A stretch of 64,000 nucleotides of DNA from Salinicola halimionae (GCF_003206065.1 NZ_PZJQ01000005.1:517453-581452), one strand, 5' to 3'; positions 8,838 to 17,485 are shown, counted from the first letter of the stretch. Notes: generated from the sequence alone by a model not told the origin. Numbers and translations: made by a program.

Positions 8838-10064
8838 CTAGTTCTGGGGCGGCTGACGACGCCGTTGCTGCAGCAGCAACCGCGCGGCCACCGTTGCAGC
8901 CATCACGCCAGCGGCGGCAGCCACCATCATCGCCCAGCGCGGACCGGCATGATCGGCCAGCCATCCGATGATCGGCGCGCCGAGTGGCGTTCCCCCCATG
9001 ATGACCGCCATTCGCAGTGCCATGACCCGGCCACGCATGGCGGGATCGGTCGTCAATTGCATCAGCGCGTTGGACGCCGTATTGAAAGTCAGTGCGGTGA
9101 ATCCGGCCAGCGTCAGCATTATGGCGAACACGACGACATTGGGCGCGATGCTGGCGAGGGCACAGGAGATGCCGAAAGCGAGTGTAGAGAGAGCCAACAA
9201 CCGCATTTTCGGCTGTTCGCGGCGTGCGGCCATGAGCGACCCTCCCACCGAGCCGACCGCCAGGGCTGAGGTAAGAACGCCGTACTGGTCGGCGCCGCCA
9301 TGGAAGATGGAAACCGACATCGTCGAGATGTAGATCGGAAAGTTGAAGCCGAAGGTGCCGATCAGAAACAGCATCACCATCATTGCTTTCAGATCGGGAC
9401 GTCGCCACACATAGCGGAAGCCTTCCAGCAGGCCGCCGGCCCGGCGCCCGGGCTTCAACGAGGTGTAGAGCTCGCCGGTGCGCAGCAGGAAAAGCGAGCC
9501 AAGCACGGCGGCGAACGAGGCCGCGTTGATCAGAAACACCCAGCCGGTGCCGATAGCGGCAATCAAAACGCCGGCTACCGCGGGGCCGATCATGCGTGCG
9601 CTGTTGAACGAGGTCGAATTGAGGGCGACAGCGTTGGCAAGATATCTTTCGCCGACCAGGTCGTTGACGAACACCTGGCGAGCGGGGCCGTCGAAGGCGG
9701 TAACGCAGCCAAGACCGAGCGCAAAGGCATAGACCTGCCACAGTGTTACTACGCCGGTGATGGTGACGAGACCGAGCCCCAATGCCAGCAAGCCCAATAG
9801 CGCCTGGGTCAGCATGATCAGGCGACGCCGGTCGAAGCGGTCCGCCGCGTAGCCGGTAAACGGTAGCAGCAGCAGTTGCGGACCAAACTGCAGCGCCATG
9901 GTAACGCCCACGGCGCTGGCGTTGTGGTCGGTAAGTACCGTGAGTACCAGCCAGTCCTGGGCGACGCGCTGCATCCAGGTGCCGATGTTGGAAACGAGCG
10001 CGCCGGCAGTCCAGACCCGATAGTTATAGATTCGCAGCGAGCGAAAGAGGCGGGTATCGCTCAT
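8838..10064 (-). CDS. MFS exporter, EntS/MFS_3-like
   Basis: 408 aa with ten to twelve membrane segments. The start LRIYNYRVWTAGALVSNIGTWMQ and GYAADRFDRRRLIM are characteristic of the DHA3/EntS-type group, which exports siderophores and drugs. Residues ARQVFVNDLVGERYLANAVALNS are also typical of this group. It converges with the LysR gene with only 7 bases between them. Substrate unknown; no siderophore gene is nearby. Confidence 0.85.
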   Translation of the reverse strand: MSDTRLFRSLRIYNYRVWTAGALVSNIGTWMQRVAQDWLVLTVLTDHNASAVGVTMALQFGPQLLLLPFTGYAADRFDRRRLIMLTQALLGLLALGLGLVTITGVVTLWQVYAFALGLGCVTAFDGPARQVFVNDLVGERYLANAVALNSTSFNSARMIGPAVAGVLIAAIGTGWVFLINAASFAAVLGSLFLLRTGELYTSLKPGRRAGGLLEGFRYVWRRPDLKAMMVMLFLIGTFGFNFPIYISTMSVSIFHGGADQYGVLTSALAVGSVGGSLMAARREQPKMRLLALSTLAFGISCALASIAPNVVVFAIMLTLAGFTALTFNTASNALMQLTTDPAMRGRVMALRMAVIMGGTPLGAPIIGWLADHAGPRWAMMVAAAAGVMAATVAARLLLQQRRRQPPQN

Positions 10065-10270
10065 CGCTGGGCGAGTGGTCGATGGCGGGCCAGGGCTGAC
10101 GTTGAATGATCCGTGGTCATGCGAAGAACGAAGGCTCCTTGTCCATTGAGCCAGCGCCGATCAAAGATCCCTGAGATCGGCGCGGCCCGCTTCCTGCGAG
10201 CGCATGGCTGATATCTCAGTGTAACGCGTTTGGCCAGAAGGGCGGAAAGGGCTTGAAGAACGGAGAGGAA

Positions 10271-10861
10271 TTAGAACGGCGGGGCGCGATGTTCGCGCTG
10301 ACGTTTGCCTGCCTCGGTCCACCACGCTAGATCTTCCGCAAACCGATCGAAAGCGCGCGCAAAGGAATCGCCGGCATCACCGACTGGCGCGCCGTTCTCG
10401 TCCAGCGTCCTGCTGATCTGCCCGACGGCGACCGTGCTGGAGACGACCACCATGCCCATCTCGGCAAGGGTCCCATGCCAGGCCATGTTGGCGTGGGCAC
10501 CGCCGAGACGGCCGGCCGAATAGCTGACGATACCGGCCGGGCGCCAGAACCACTCTTCCAGAAAGTGATCGGTCAGATTCTTGAGTCCTGGCTGCATGCC
10601 CCAGTTGTATTCACCGGTAACGAACACGAAACCGTCCGCTTCGCGGATCTTGCTGGCCAGTGTCTCCATCGCTGCAGGCGCTTCGCCCTTGGGGTACTCC
10701 TTGTACATTCGATCCAGCATCGGCAGATCGACCTGCATGGCATCGATCAATTCCGCATCGACGCCACGTTCGTTGAGCGCACGAACGGCATAATCGGCGA
10801 GCCTTATGCCGGCGCGGTCGGACCGGTACGAACCGTAGAAAACGAGAATGCGATCAGGCAT
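10271..10861 (-). CDS. NADPH-dependent FMN reductase family protein
   Basis: 196 aa flavodoxin-like fold. The phosphate loop GSYRSDRAG sits at 10-18 and the flavin-contact motif GEYNWGMQPGLKN at 83-95. Relatives reduce FMN, quinones, azo dyes or chromate with NAD(P)H; the exact substrate is not known. It stands alone, in a window with several redox genes. The 200-bp gaps on both sides hold no gene. Confidence 0.9.
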   Translation of the reverse strand: MPDRILVFYGSYRSDRAGIRLADYAVRALNERGVDAELIDAMQVDLPMLDRMYKEYPKGEAPAAMETLASKIREADGFVFVTGEYNWGMQPGLKNLTDHFLEEWFWRPAGIVSYSAGRLGGAHANMAWHGTLAEMGMVVVSSTVAVGQISRTLDENGAPVGDAGDSFARAFDRFAEDLAWWTEAGKRQREHRAPPF

Positions 10862-11090
10862 GAAAATTCCTCGAGCAGATGTTGGGGCGAGGCGACCCCA
10901 ACAGCATAGGCCTAGGCTAAAAAATCAGCGAGGAAGGATCTGACGGTTCTCGCCAGCTTCCCTTCTTGCCGCTTGCCTACCGCATCAGGCACGGACATCT
11001 CAGCGAGCGCATGGATGATCCCTTGCCAGGCCGGTATTCGCCTGGCCGGAGGTTCATGTGTCTTGAGTCGCGGTGAAGCGATCGCGTCAA

Positions 11091-11810
11091 TCAGTTCGCC
11101 GAACTACTGCTGGCCGTTGCATCACGGTAGCGATCCGCGAAGCGGACCTTGAGCGCCTCGACCTTGGGTACATCGTTGATCCGCAGATACATGTTGTCGG
11201 GATGCTTCTGGGCGTAGTCCTGATGGTAGTCTTCCGCCGGATAGAAGTTTTCGCCTGTCGATATCACCGTAGCGATCGGGTTGGCGTAGACGTGTGCCTG
11301 CTCTAGCTGCTGCACGTAAGCGCGCGCCACCTGGGCCTGATCATTTGAGGCCGCGAAGATCTCCGAGCGATACTGCGTGCCAACATCCGGTCCCTGACGG
11401 TCAACCTGCGTCGGATCATGGGCGACCGAAAAGTAGATCTGAAGTAGCTGGGTATAGCTGACCTGCTCGGGGTCGTATTGGATTCGAATGGCTTCGGCAT
11501 CATCGTACTGACCGCTGCTGGAATCACGGTAGTTGGCATGGGCTTCGTCGCCGCCGGCATAGCCAGATACCACATCGGTGACGCCGGTGACGTGTTCGAA
11601 GACCTCCTCCATTCCCCAGAAGCAGCCCCCGGCGAACACGGCGGTTTGCATGCCGCTGCCCGGCTGGGGCAGTGATTGGCTGGCTTCGGGAATTGTCTTG
11701 CCGTAGGGGGTGGCTGCTGAGACGCCGGCCGCGTAAAGCCCAGCCATAATCACGGCGCCGATGGTCACTACCGAAAGGGAACGCTTCAATCCGGGGTGTG
11801 AAATGTTCAT
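11091..11810 (-). CDS. msrA: Exported peptide-methionine (S)-S-oxide reductase MsrA
   Basis: 239 aa from ATG 11810, preceded by AGGAG; the frame is open further upstream but without a start site as good. A signal peptide or N-terminal anchor (about 12-33, ending GVSA) precedes the MsrA domain. The catalytic motif GGCFWG places the nucleophile at Cys63. SGYAGG and YHQDYAQKHPDN are also family-typical. MsrA reduces the S epimer of methionine sulfoxide. Most MsrA proteins are cytosolic, so export is notable. It is the last gene of a four-gene operon, 41 bases after the molybdopterin enzyme. No second resolving Cys is seen near the C-terminus. Confidence 0.92.
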   Translation of the reverse strand: MNISHPGLKRSLSVVTIGAVIMAGLYAAGVSAATPYGKTIPEASQSLPQPGSGMQTAVFAGGCFWGMEEVFEHVTGVTDVVSGYAGGDEAHANYRDSSSGQYDDAEAIRIQYDPEQVSYTQLLQIYFSVAHDPTQVDRQGPDVGTQYRSEIFAASNDQAQVARAYVQQLEQAHVYANPIATVISTGENFYPAEDYHQDYAQKHPDNMYLRINDVPKVEALKVRFADRYRDATASSSSAN

Positions 11811-11851
11811 GTCCGATCTCCTGGCATTCAGTAGGGTGTTTGGCGGTGGCA

Positions 11852-12667
11852 TCAGATACCTGCCCACCAGTTGTAGCCGCGATCTTCCCAATACCCCCCC
11901 TTGCCGCCGTGCAGGGTCTTGAAGCTGTCGACGAGTTCGACACGCATGACGTACTTGGCCTGCTTATAGCCCAACTGACGTTCTGCACGAAGTCGAAGCG
12001 GCGCACCGTTGGCGATCGGCAGAGCCTCTCCATTGAGATCGTAGGCGAGCAGGGTTTGCGGGTGGTAGGCCTCGATCATATCGAGACTTTCATAATAGAG
12101 ATCACTGCCGCCGAAGGTGTGATCGGCGCAGTGAAAGACCACGAATCGGGCGTTGTCTTGCGGTTCGGCAAGATCCAGCAGATCGCCCAGCACGGCGCCG
12201 GTCCACTGACCAATACAGCTCCAACCCTCGACGCAATCATGGCGCGTGATTTGCGTTCGAGAAGGGAGGTCCCTTAGCTGGGTCAGCGACAGTTCCATTG
12301 GCTGGGAAACCAGCCCATCAATACGCAGCCGCCAATCCACGAACTGGCCTTCGGCCATCTGCCGATAATCCGCCTCCTGCGGGTTGATTTCTCCGTTGGG
12401 CCGAAAGACCGGGGCAATCTGGCTGGCATCGAACTCCTGTGCCAATGATTGGCGAGACGCGACCAGGCGCTGTGCCTTGCGTGTCAGATTTTCCACCGAT
12501 CCGACGGCTTGCTGTACGGCCTTGTTGTTCGATAGACGATCACAGCCGCCCAGCATCAGGCCTGCGCCTAGCGCGCCGAGACCCGAAAGAATTTTGCGAC
12601 GATAGCGATCCGGTTGCTGATCTTCAGAGTCACCCTTGATCAGCTTCTCTTTTATGAGCTTATTCAT
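11852..12667 (-). CDS. Exported molybdopterin-dependent oxidoreductase (MsrP/YedY-like role)
   Basis: 271 aa from ATG 12667, which overlaps the cytochrome b stop by 8 bases. The N-terminus has a twin-arginine pair (RYRRKIL, residues 23-24) and a lipobox LGGC (Cys42), so it may be a Tat-exported lipoprotein. The sulfite-oxidase-type molybdopterin fold follows. HDCVEGWS supplies the expected molybdenum ligand, Cys145. MsrP/YedY enzymes of this fold reduce protein methionine sulfoxide with electrons from a membrane heme protein. The neighbours (cytochrome b, MsrA, Met-rich protein) point to that role here. Sequence alone does not exclude another substrate. Confidence 0.82.
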   Translation of the reverse strand: MNKLIKEKLIKGDSEDQQPDRYRRKILSGLGALGAGLMLGGCDRLSNNKAVQQAVGSVENLTRKAQRLVASRQSLAQEFDASQIAPVFRPNGEINPQEADYRQMAEGQFVDWRLRIDGLVSQPMELSLTQLRDLPSRTQITRHDCVEGWSCIGQWTGAVLGDLLDLAEPQDNARFVVFHCADHTFGGSDLYYESLDMIEAYHPQTLLAYDLNGEALPIANGAPLRLRAERQLGYKQAKYVMRVELVDSFKTLHGGKGGYWEDRGYNWWAGI

Positions 12668-13547
12668 GGTCACTCTCCGTCCGGTCATGGTCGGATATCT
12701 GTATTCGATAGCGACCAGTAATCATCGAGCGTAGATTGTTGAAAACGCCCGAAAGAATAACGAGCGCCAGATGAACGATAAAAAACCCCACCAGGGAAAA
12801 CGCACAGATGAAATGAATCGTTCGAGCGCTTTGACGACCGCCGAAGAGATGCGTGATCCACGGCCAGGCTGCGTCGATGGTGGGCGACATGGCCAACCCA
12901 CTCAGCACCATCGCCGGCAGCAATCCGAACAGCACCAGGATATAGGTCAGTTTCTGAATGCCGTTGTAGTCGGCGACATGGTGAAAACGTAGTCGCGCGT
13001 GATCGACAAGGGTTTGTGGTATGCCTCGCCATTGAGCCCGGGTAGGAAAGATCAGGCGTCGGCGGCGTCGACTCATCAATGTGTAGAGCAGATAAGCGAA
13101 AATCGAGGGGCCAAATATCCACGCGGCGAGGAAGTGCCAATTACGTCCCATGCTGAGCCATTGGGGCCCCGGCAATGTCGCCCATTCGGGAAAGCCGCGC
13201 TGGCGCAGTCTGCCGTTGCTTTCGGAGAGCCCCAGCACGCCGGTGGTCGTCATTTCATACCCGGCCAGTTGGACGACGCCGCGCTGATTGCCGTCAGCAT
13301 CGGTCTTGGCGTGAATGGCGAGAAAGGGCTGTGAAAAAGAGGATTGTTCACCCCAGTACAGTGCCGGGTGCGCGTTGAAAATCTGTAGACCGCTCATCAA
13401 TAAAATAATGAGGGTGAGAAAGTTGACCCAGTGCCACAACCTTGTGGCCAGGCTGTGACGTTTGATCGTCTTGGTGGAAGTTTGGGCCCGTCCCTCGGAC
13501 AAGTGCCTGTTTTGAGTGTTGGTATCCGCAGGGACTTGAGTTTGCAT
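12660..13547 (-). CDS. Membrane cytochrome b (b561/b6 type), electron donor to the molybdopterin enzyme
   Basis: 295 aa with a soluble N-terminus and about five membrane helices. Candidate heme-ligand histidines lie in RLWHWVNFLT, WHFLAAWIFG, RFHHVADYNG and TIHFICAFSL..FIVHLALV. Family members (nickel-hydrogenase/thiosulfate-reductase cytochrome b) pass electrons between quinol and a periplasmic partner. The 8-base overlap with the molybdopterin gene indicates a two-subunit system, functionally like MsrQ with MsrP though from a different cytochrome family. The ATG at 13547 lies 68 bases after the Met-rich gene. Confidence 0.85.
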   Translation of the reverse strand: MQTQVPADTNTQNRHLSEGRAQTSTKTIKRHSLATRLWHWVNFLTLIILLMSGLQIFNAHPALYWGEQSSFSQPFLAIHAKTDADGNQRGVVQLAGYEMTTTGVLGLSESNGRLRQRGFPEWATLPGPQWLSMGRNWHFLAAWIFGPSIFAYLLYTLMSRRRRRLIFPTRAQWRGIPQTLVDHARLRFHHVADYNGIQKLTYILVLFGLLPAMVLSGLAMSPTIDAAWPWITHLFGGRQSARTIHFICAFSLVGFFIVHLALVILSGVFNNLRSMITGRYRIQISDHDRTESDHE

Positions 13548-13615
13548 GATGGTAGACCTCTGTCACGGGAGCATCGGGCCGCCGGCGCCAAGAGCACCGG
13601 CGCGCCCTCCGGCTT

Positions 13616-13993
13616 TCAGTTGCTGCTGTCGTCCTGCATCATCGAGTCCTTGCCCATCTCGTCGTGATCCATCGAGTCTTTATTCATCGAATCCTGGCTC
13701 ATCGAATCACTGCCCATGGCATCGTGATCCATCGAATCCTGGCTCATCGAATCACTGCCCATGGCGTCGTGCTCCGTCGAGTCCTGGCTCATCGAATCAC
13801 TGCCCATGGCGTCGTGATCCATCGAGTCCTGGCTCATCGAATCACTGCCCATGGCGTCGTGATCCATCGAATCTTGAGACATGGAATCCTGGGACATGCT
13901 GTCCTGGGCCATTGCCCCCGTCGCGCAGAACAGGCCGCCGGCCAGCAGGCTTGCGCTCAGTACACTCAGGATGCGTGATTGATTGGTTTTCAT
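13616..13993 (-). CDS. Methionine-rich secreted repeat protein (MrpX-like)
   Basis: 125 aa from ATG 13993, supported by GGAG 8 bases upstream. A signal peptide (1-30, ending GAMAQ) is followed by 95 residues built as nineteen pentads of the form D-S/A-M-x-x. Eighteen Met residues lie in the mature chain, along with about two dozen Asp and no Cys. The larger unit DSMSQDSMDHDAMGS recurs four times. Such a chain should be disordered, acidic and periplasmic. First gene of an operon with an exported molybdopterin reductase and MsrA, it is a likely sacrificial methionine sponge for hypochlorite or similar oxidants. Copper binding through Met and His is the main alternative. Confidence 0.85.
   Translation of the reverse strand: MKTNQSRILSVLSASLLAGGLFCATGAMAQDSMSQDSMSQDSMDHDAMGSDSMSQDSMDHDAMGSDSMSQDSTEHDAMGSDSMSQDSMDHDAMGSDSMSQDSMNKDSMDHDEMGKDSMMQDDSSN
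13709..13888. repeat. Four tandem copies of a 45-bp coding repeat
   Basis: Four consecutive 45-base units encode DSMSQ-DSMDH-DAMGS; the third unit carries STEH in place of SMDH. The copies are nearly identical at DNA level, so the copy number could change by slippage or recombination without breaking the frame. Confidence 0.9.
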
Positions 13994-14194
13994 GGTATTG
14001 GCTCCATTGAGAAACATCGTCATTGCCATATCGATTCAATACGGCTGTCTCGCACTGTAGAGGAGCGTGAGTCGGCGAATCATCACGAATTGATAACGTC
14101 TTTCGATGTGTGTCTTGCGACGTGTCTCTTTTGTGATGATCTCGTTCAACACTGCCGTTTACACTGAAAGCCCATCATCGAGGACGCCGCCTTC
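13994..14194. promoter_or_regulatory. Divergent promoter region of the Met-rich operon and its two-component genes
   Basis: These 201 bases separate the Met-rich operon from the response regulator gene and must hold both promoters. The region is AT-richer than its surroundings, notably around 14080-14165. GAGGA near 14179 is the ribosome site for the regulator. I could not define the regulator's binding repeats with confidence. Confidence 0.6.
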
Positions 14195-14902
14195 ATGTCA
14201 CGATCCATTCTTTGCGTCGAAGACGATCCCGATATCGGGCGCCTGCTGGTAACGATATTGGAAGAGGCCGGCTACGCCGTGGATTGGGTCATGGATGGAG
14301 AAGCCGCACTGGCGCGTTGGGAGTCGGCCTCGCTGATTTTGCTGGATTTGATGCTGCCGGGAATTGATGGCTTGGCGGTCTGTCGTGAGATTCGCGCTCG
14401 ACATGCCACGCTGCCACTGATCATGTTGACAGCCAGAGCTGGTACCCATGATGTCGTGACCGGGCTCGAAATTGGTGCCGACGACTACCTCACGAAACCT
14501 TTCGATAGCGATATCCTGCTGGCGCGTATTCGCGCGCTACTACGCCGGCACGGGCAATCGGAACTCGGGGCGTCTGCTACGTCGATCGTGGCGCATGAAC
14601 TGGAGATCGATATCGCCAATCATCGCGTTAGTCTGGCTGGGCAGTGGCTGTCGTTGACCGCGCGGGAATTTTCGCTGCTGGTGCTGTTCGCCCAGCATCC
14701 CGGACGAGGGTTTTCGAGAGGTGAACTACTGGACCAGGTATGGGGAGCGGAGTTCGAAGGTTTCGATCACACGGTCAACACGCATATCAATCGGCTGCGA
14801 GGAAAGATCGAAAAGGATCCGGCCCACCCACGCTATATCCATACCGTGTGGGGTATCGGATATCGCTTTACCGATGACGTGACCGTAGGCAGACAATCAT
14901 GA
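14195..14902 (+). CDS. OmpR/PhoB-family response regulator
   Basis: 235 aa. The receiver domain has the acidic pair at 10-11, the phospho-acceptor Asp51 (ILLDLMLPG) and Lys101 (LTKPF). A winged-helix DNA-binding domain follows (LTAREFSLL...VNTHINRLRGKIE...IHTVWGIGYRF). The stop overlaps the kinase start by 4 bases, a strict pair. Its divergence from the msr operon suggests control of that operon, as HprR (YedW) lies next to msrPQ in E. coli. That regulatory link is inference. Confidence 0.93.
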   Translation: MSRSILCVEDDPDIGRLLVTILEEAGYAVDWVMDGEAALARWESASLILLDLMLPGIDGLAVCREIRARHATLPLIMLTARAGTHDVVTGLEIGADDYLTKPFDSDILLARIRALLRRHGQSELGASATSIVAHELEIDIANHRVSLAGQWLSLTAREFSLLVLFAQHPGRGFSRGELLDQVWGAEFEGFDHTVNTHINRLRGKIEKDPAHPRYIHTVWGIGYRFTDDVTVGRQS

Positions 14903-16383
14903 AACTGTTACGCGTGTTACGGCGTACCTATCGCAGCCTCTACGCACGTATCGCACTGATTTATCTGGCGAGCCTGATAGCCATGTCGCTGGCAACGGCA
15001 TGGATTGCGGTAGGGCAGTTCGACCAGCTGGGACGCGAGTGGCTGCAGCGCAGCCAACTGGATCTGGCAAAAAATCTGGCAACGGTCATGCAGACGCCGC
15101 TCGAACAGGGGGCGGATAGCGCCGCGGCCCATCGCGCCGCCGAGCGCATCATGAGCATCAACCCGGCGTTATCGGTATTTACGCTAGACGAGCACGGCCT
15201 CGTGGTGGCTGCCTACAACGCTCGCGGTTGCGGACTGGGTGCCAATATCGATACGGCTCCGATCCATCAACTGCTATCGAGCACGCCGATGTTGCCTGTG
15301 TATGCGCAAATGCCGTGCCGCGATAACGACAATGTCTTTTCCGCCGCGCGGGTAACGCTTGGTGCCGATCACGCCCCCGGTTATCTGTACGTCTCGCTGG
15401 AGGCCGACACCCACATGTCGATGGTGGGCATGTGGCAGACCAGCAGTATTTCGCGCTCGCTGGTGATTGCCGGCAGCGTGGCGCTGGCGTTGGCCAGCGG
15501 GGTAGGGCTGTTGTTGTTTGCGCTGCTGACTCGGCGTTTTTCCCGACTGACCCGCGCTGTACAGCGCTTTGCTGCCGGTGATTACGCGCAGCGGATCGAG
15601 TCCAGCATGGACGATGAAATCGGCCGTGCCGGCTACGCCTTCAACGACATGGCGGCGACCATCGAAGCGCAGTTGGATGCCCTGAGTGAGAATGATCGCC
15701 AGCGTCGCGAAATGATCGCCAATCTGTCCCACGAGTTTCGAACACCGCTAACCTCTCTGCGCGGTTATGCCCAGCAACTGGGTAACGACATGTCGCCGAC
15801 GGATCTCAAGCACCGCGAGCAGTTGAGCGCGATTTTTGCCAACGTGGACCGCCTGACGCGACTGGCCAATCAGTTGTCTCTGCTGGCTCGAGTCGACGTA
15901 TCAGACCGGCCGTTGAATCGAGAACCGTTCTCGATCCATGAACTGGCCAATGACATCGTGGGCAAATTTCGGCCCCGCGCCGAAGCCGCGTCGATCTCGC
16001 TGGTTGTAACCAGTGAGGCCGGATTGGCTCTCGTGAGTGCCGACCTGGAGTTGATCGACCGCGCGTTGACCAATCTGGTCGATAACGCCTTGTCTGCCAC
16101 GAATGCCGGCGGTGATGTCACGCTATCGATCAGTCGCGAAAGCCCGGGTCTGCAGATTTGCGTCACGGACACCGGCATCGGCCTGGCGAAAGAGGAGATT
16201 CCCTTGATCACACAGCGCTTCTACCGTACGGCTGGTAGCCGCGGTCGGGGCGAAGGCAACGGATTGGGATTGGCGATCGTGGCCGAGATCCTGCGGCGGC
16301 ACGACACGCGATTGGTCATCGATAGCCAGCGAGGCGAGGGAACCCGCTGTCGCTTCACCCTGTCGTCGGCGGAGTCGATCTGA
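14899..16383 (+). CDS. Membrane sensor histidine kinase
   Basis: 494 aa. A first membrane helix (about 17-39), a periplasmic domain (40-185), a second helix (187-210), HAMP (about 205-257), then the HisKA domain with NLSHEFRTPLT (phospho-acceptor His278) and the ATPase domain (NLVDNAL, DTGIGLA, GNGLGLAI). The periplasmic domain has exactly two cysteines, C111 and C140, about 30 residues apart, which could form a redox-sensitive disulfide. It is translationally coupled to the response regulator and likely senses oxidative damage or metal in the periplasm. Confidence 0.93.
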   Translation: MKLLRVLRRTYRSLYARIALIYLASLIAMSLATAWIAVGQFDQLGREWLQRSQLDLAKNLATVMQTPLEQGADSAAAHRAAERIMSINPALSVFTLDEHGLVVAAYNARGCGLGANIDTAPIHQLLSSTPMLPVYAQMPCRDNDNVFSAARVTLGADHAPGYLYVSLEADTHMSMVGMWQTSSISRSLVIAGSVALALASGVGLLLFALLTRRFSRLTRAVQRFAAGDYAQRIESSMDDEIGRAGYAFNDMAATIEAQLDALSENDRQRREMIANLSHEFRTPLTSLRGYAQQLGNDMSPTDLKHREQLSAIFANVDRLTRLANQLSLLARVDVSDRPLNREPFSIHELANDIVGKFRPRAEAASISLVVTSEAGLALVSADLELIDRALTNLVDNALSATNAGGDVTLSISRESPGLQICVTDTGIGLAKEEIPLITQRFYRTAGSRGRGEGNGLGLAIVAEILRRHDTRLVIDSQRGEGTRCRFTLSSAESI

Positions 16384-16414
16384 TAGCGCTGGCATGATTC
16401 GATGTTACCCCGCT

Positions 16415-16466
16415 TGAAGGACAGGAGTAGGGGAGGGTGGGGGAGATAAGGCGGAAGAGAAAAGTC
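16415..16466 (+). other. G-rich purine tract
   Basis: A roughly 50-base stretch is almost all purine on the plus strand and contains the runs gggg, ggg and ggggg separated by single bases (16430-16443), then gg. It lies in the untranslated gap after the kinase. It could form a G-quadruplex in DNA or RNA or act as a pause element. The rest of the 16384-16611 gap shows no gene. Confidence 0.5.
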
Positions 16467-16611
16467 CGGGGCTGTCGATGAGACGTCGAACTTGGGGCGA
16501 ATCGCGATTTCTGGCTCGCTGAACAACCTTTAACACGCTATCTTTCCTCCCACACCGAGACGATGCCTCGACGATGGCGTCGTCACAGCAACTCCCGATT
16601 CAGGAGATGTC

Positions 16612-17466
16612 ATGAGCGATTACACCCCACCGAAAGTCTGGGAACCGAAAGAGAGCGGCGGCAAGTTCGCGAGTATCAACCGCCCGGTCGCCGGTTCGAC
16701 ACATGAGAAGACGCTGCCGGTCGGCAAGCATCCGTTCCAGCTCTACTCGCTGGCGACACCCAATGGCGTCAAGGCTACCGTGATGCTCGAGGAGTTGCTG
16801 GCACTGGGCAAGGATGCCGAGTACGACGCCTGGCTGATCAAGATCGGCGATGGCGATCAATTCGGCAGCGGTTTCGTCGAGGTCAACCCGAACTCAAAGA
16901 TTCCGGCACTGATGGATCACAGCGCTGACAAGCCGATTCGCGTGTTTGAATCCGGCTCCATCCTTCTGCATCTGGCCGAAAAGTTCGGTGCCTTTGTGCC
17001 GACCGATCCGGCCAAACGTGTCGAGACGATGAGCTGGCTGTTCTGGCAGATGGGTAGCGCGCCGTATCTGGGTGGCGGTTTCGGCCATTTCTACGCTTAC
17101 GCGCCTGAGAAGATCGAATACGCGATCGACCGCTTCACCATGGAAGCCAAGCGTCAGCTCGACGTGCTCGACCGCCGACTGGCCGAGTCCCGCTACCTGG
17201 GCGGTGATGAGTACACCATTGCCGATATCGCGACCTGGTCCTGGTACGGTCAGCTGGCGCTCGGCCGCCTCTACGAAGCGGCCGAATTCCTGGACGTCGA
17301 GAGTTACGAGAACGTCCAGCGCTGGGCCAAGGAGATCGATGCGCGCCCAGCCGTCCAGCGTGGGCGTATGGTCAACCGCACCTTCGGCGAGCCGGAAACT
17401 CAGCTCCATGAACGCCATGGCGCCAGCGATTTCGACACGAAAACGCAGGACAAGATCGGCGACTGA
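16612..17466 (+). CDS. yghU: Glutathione-dependent disulfide-bond oxidoreductase YghU
   Basis: 284 aa of the nu-class glutathione transferase-like group. The long N-terminal extension (YTPPKVWEPKESGGKFASINRP) is typical of YghU. The thioredoxin-fold part has LYSLATPNGVKATVMLEELL and NPNSKIPAL, then FESGSILLHLAEKFG and the all-helical C-terminal domain. YghU binds two glutathiones and reduces disulfides, with weak peroxidase activity. AGGAG lies 5 bases before the ATG. It has its own terminator. It sits after the two-component genes on the same strand but with a 228-base gap. Confidence 0.94.
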   Translation: MSDYTPPKVWEPKESGGKFASINRPVAGSTHEKTLPVGKHPFQLYSLATPNGVKATVMLEELLALGKDAEYDAWLIKIGDGDQFGSGFVEVNPNSKIPALMDHSADKPIRVFESGSILLHLAEKFGAFVPTDPAKRVETMSWLFWQMGSAPYLGGGFGHFYAYAPEKIEYAIDRFTMEAKRQLDVLDRRLAESRYLGGDEYTIADIATWSWYGQLALGRLYEAAEFLDVESYENVQRWAKEIDARPAVQRGRMVNRTFGEPETQLHERHGASDFDTKTQDKIGD

Positions 17467-17485
17467 TACGGTGATGACGTCATTG

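Noticed and set aside
13546..14010. Open frames on the plus strand across the Met-rich gene, coding for Pro/His-rich repeats
   Set aside because: They are antisense images of the 45-bp repeat. The minus-strand frame has a signal peptide, a ribosome site and an operon context; the plus-strand ones have none.
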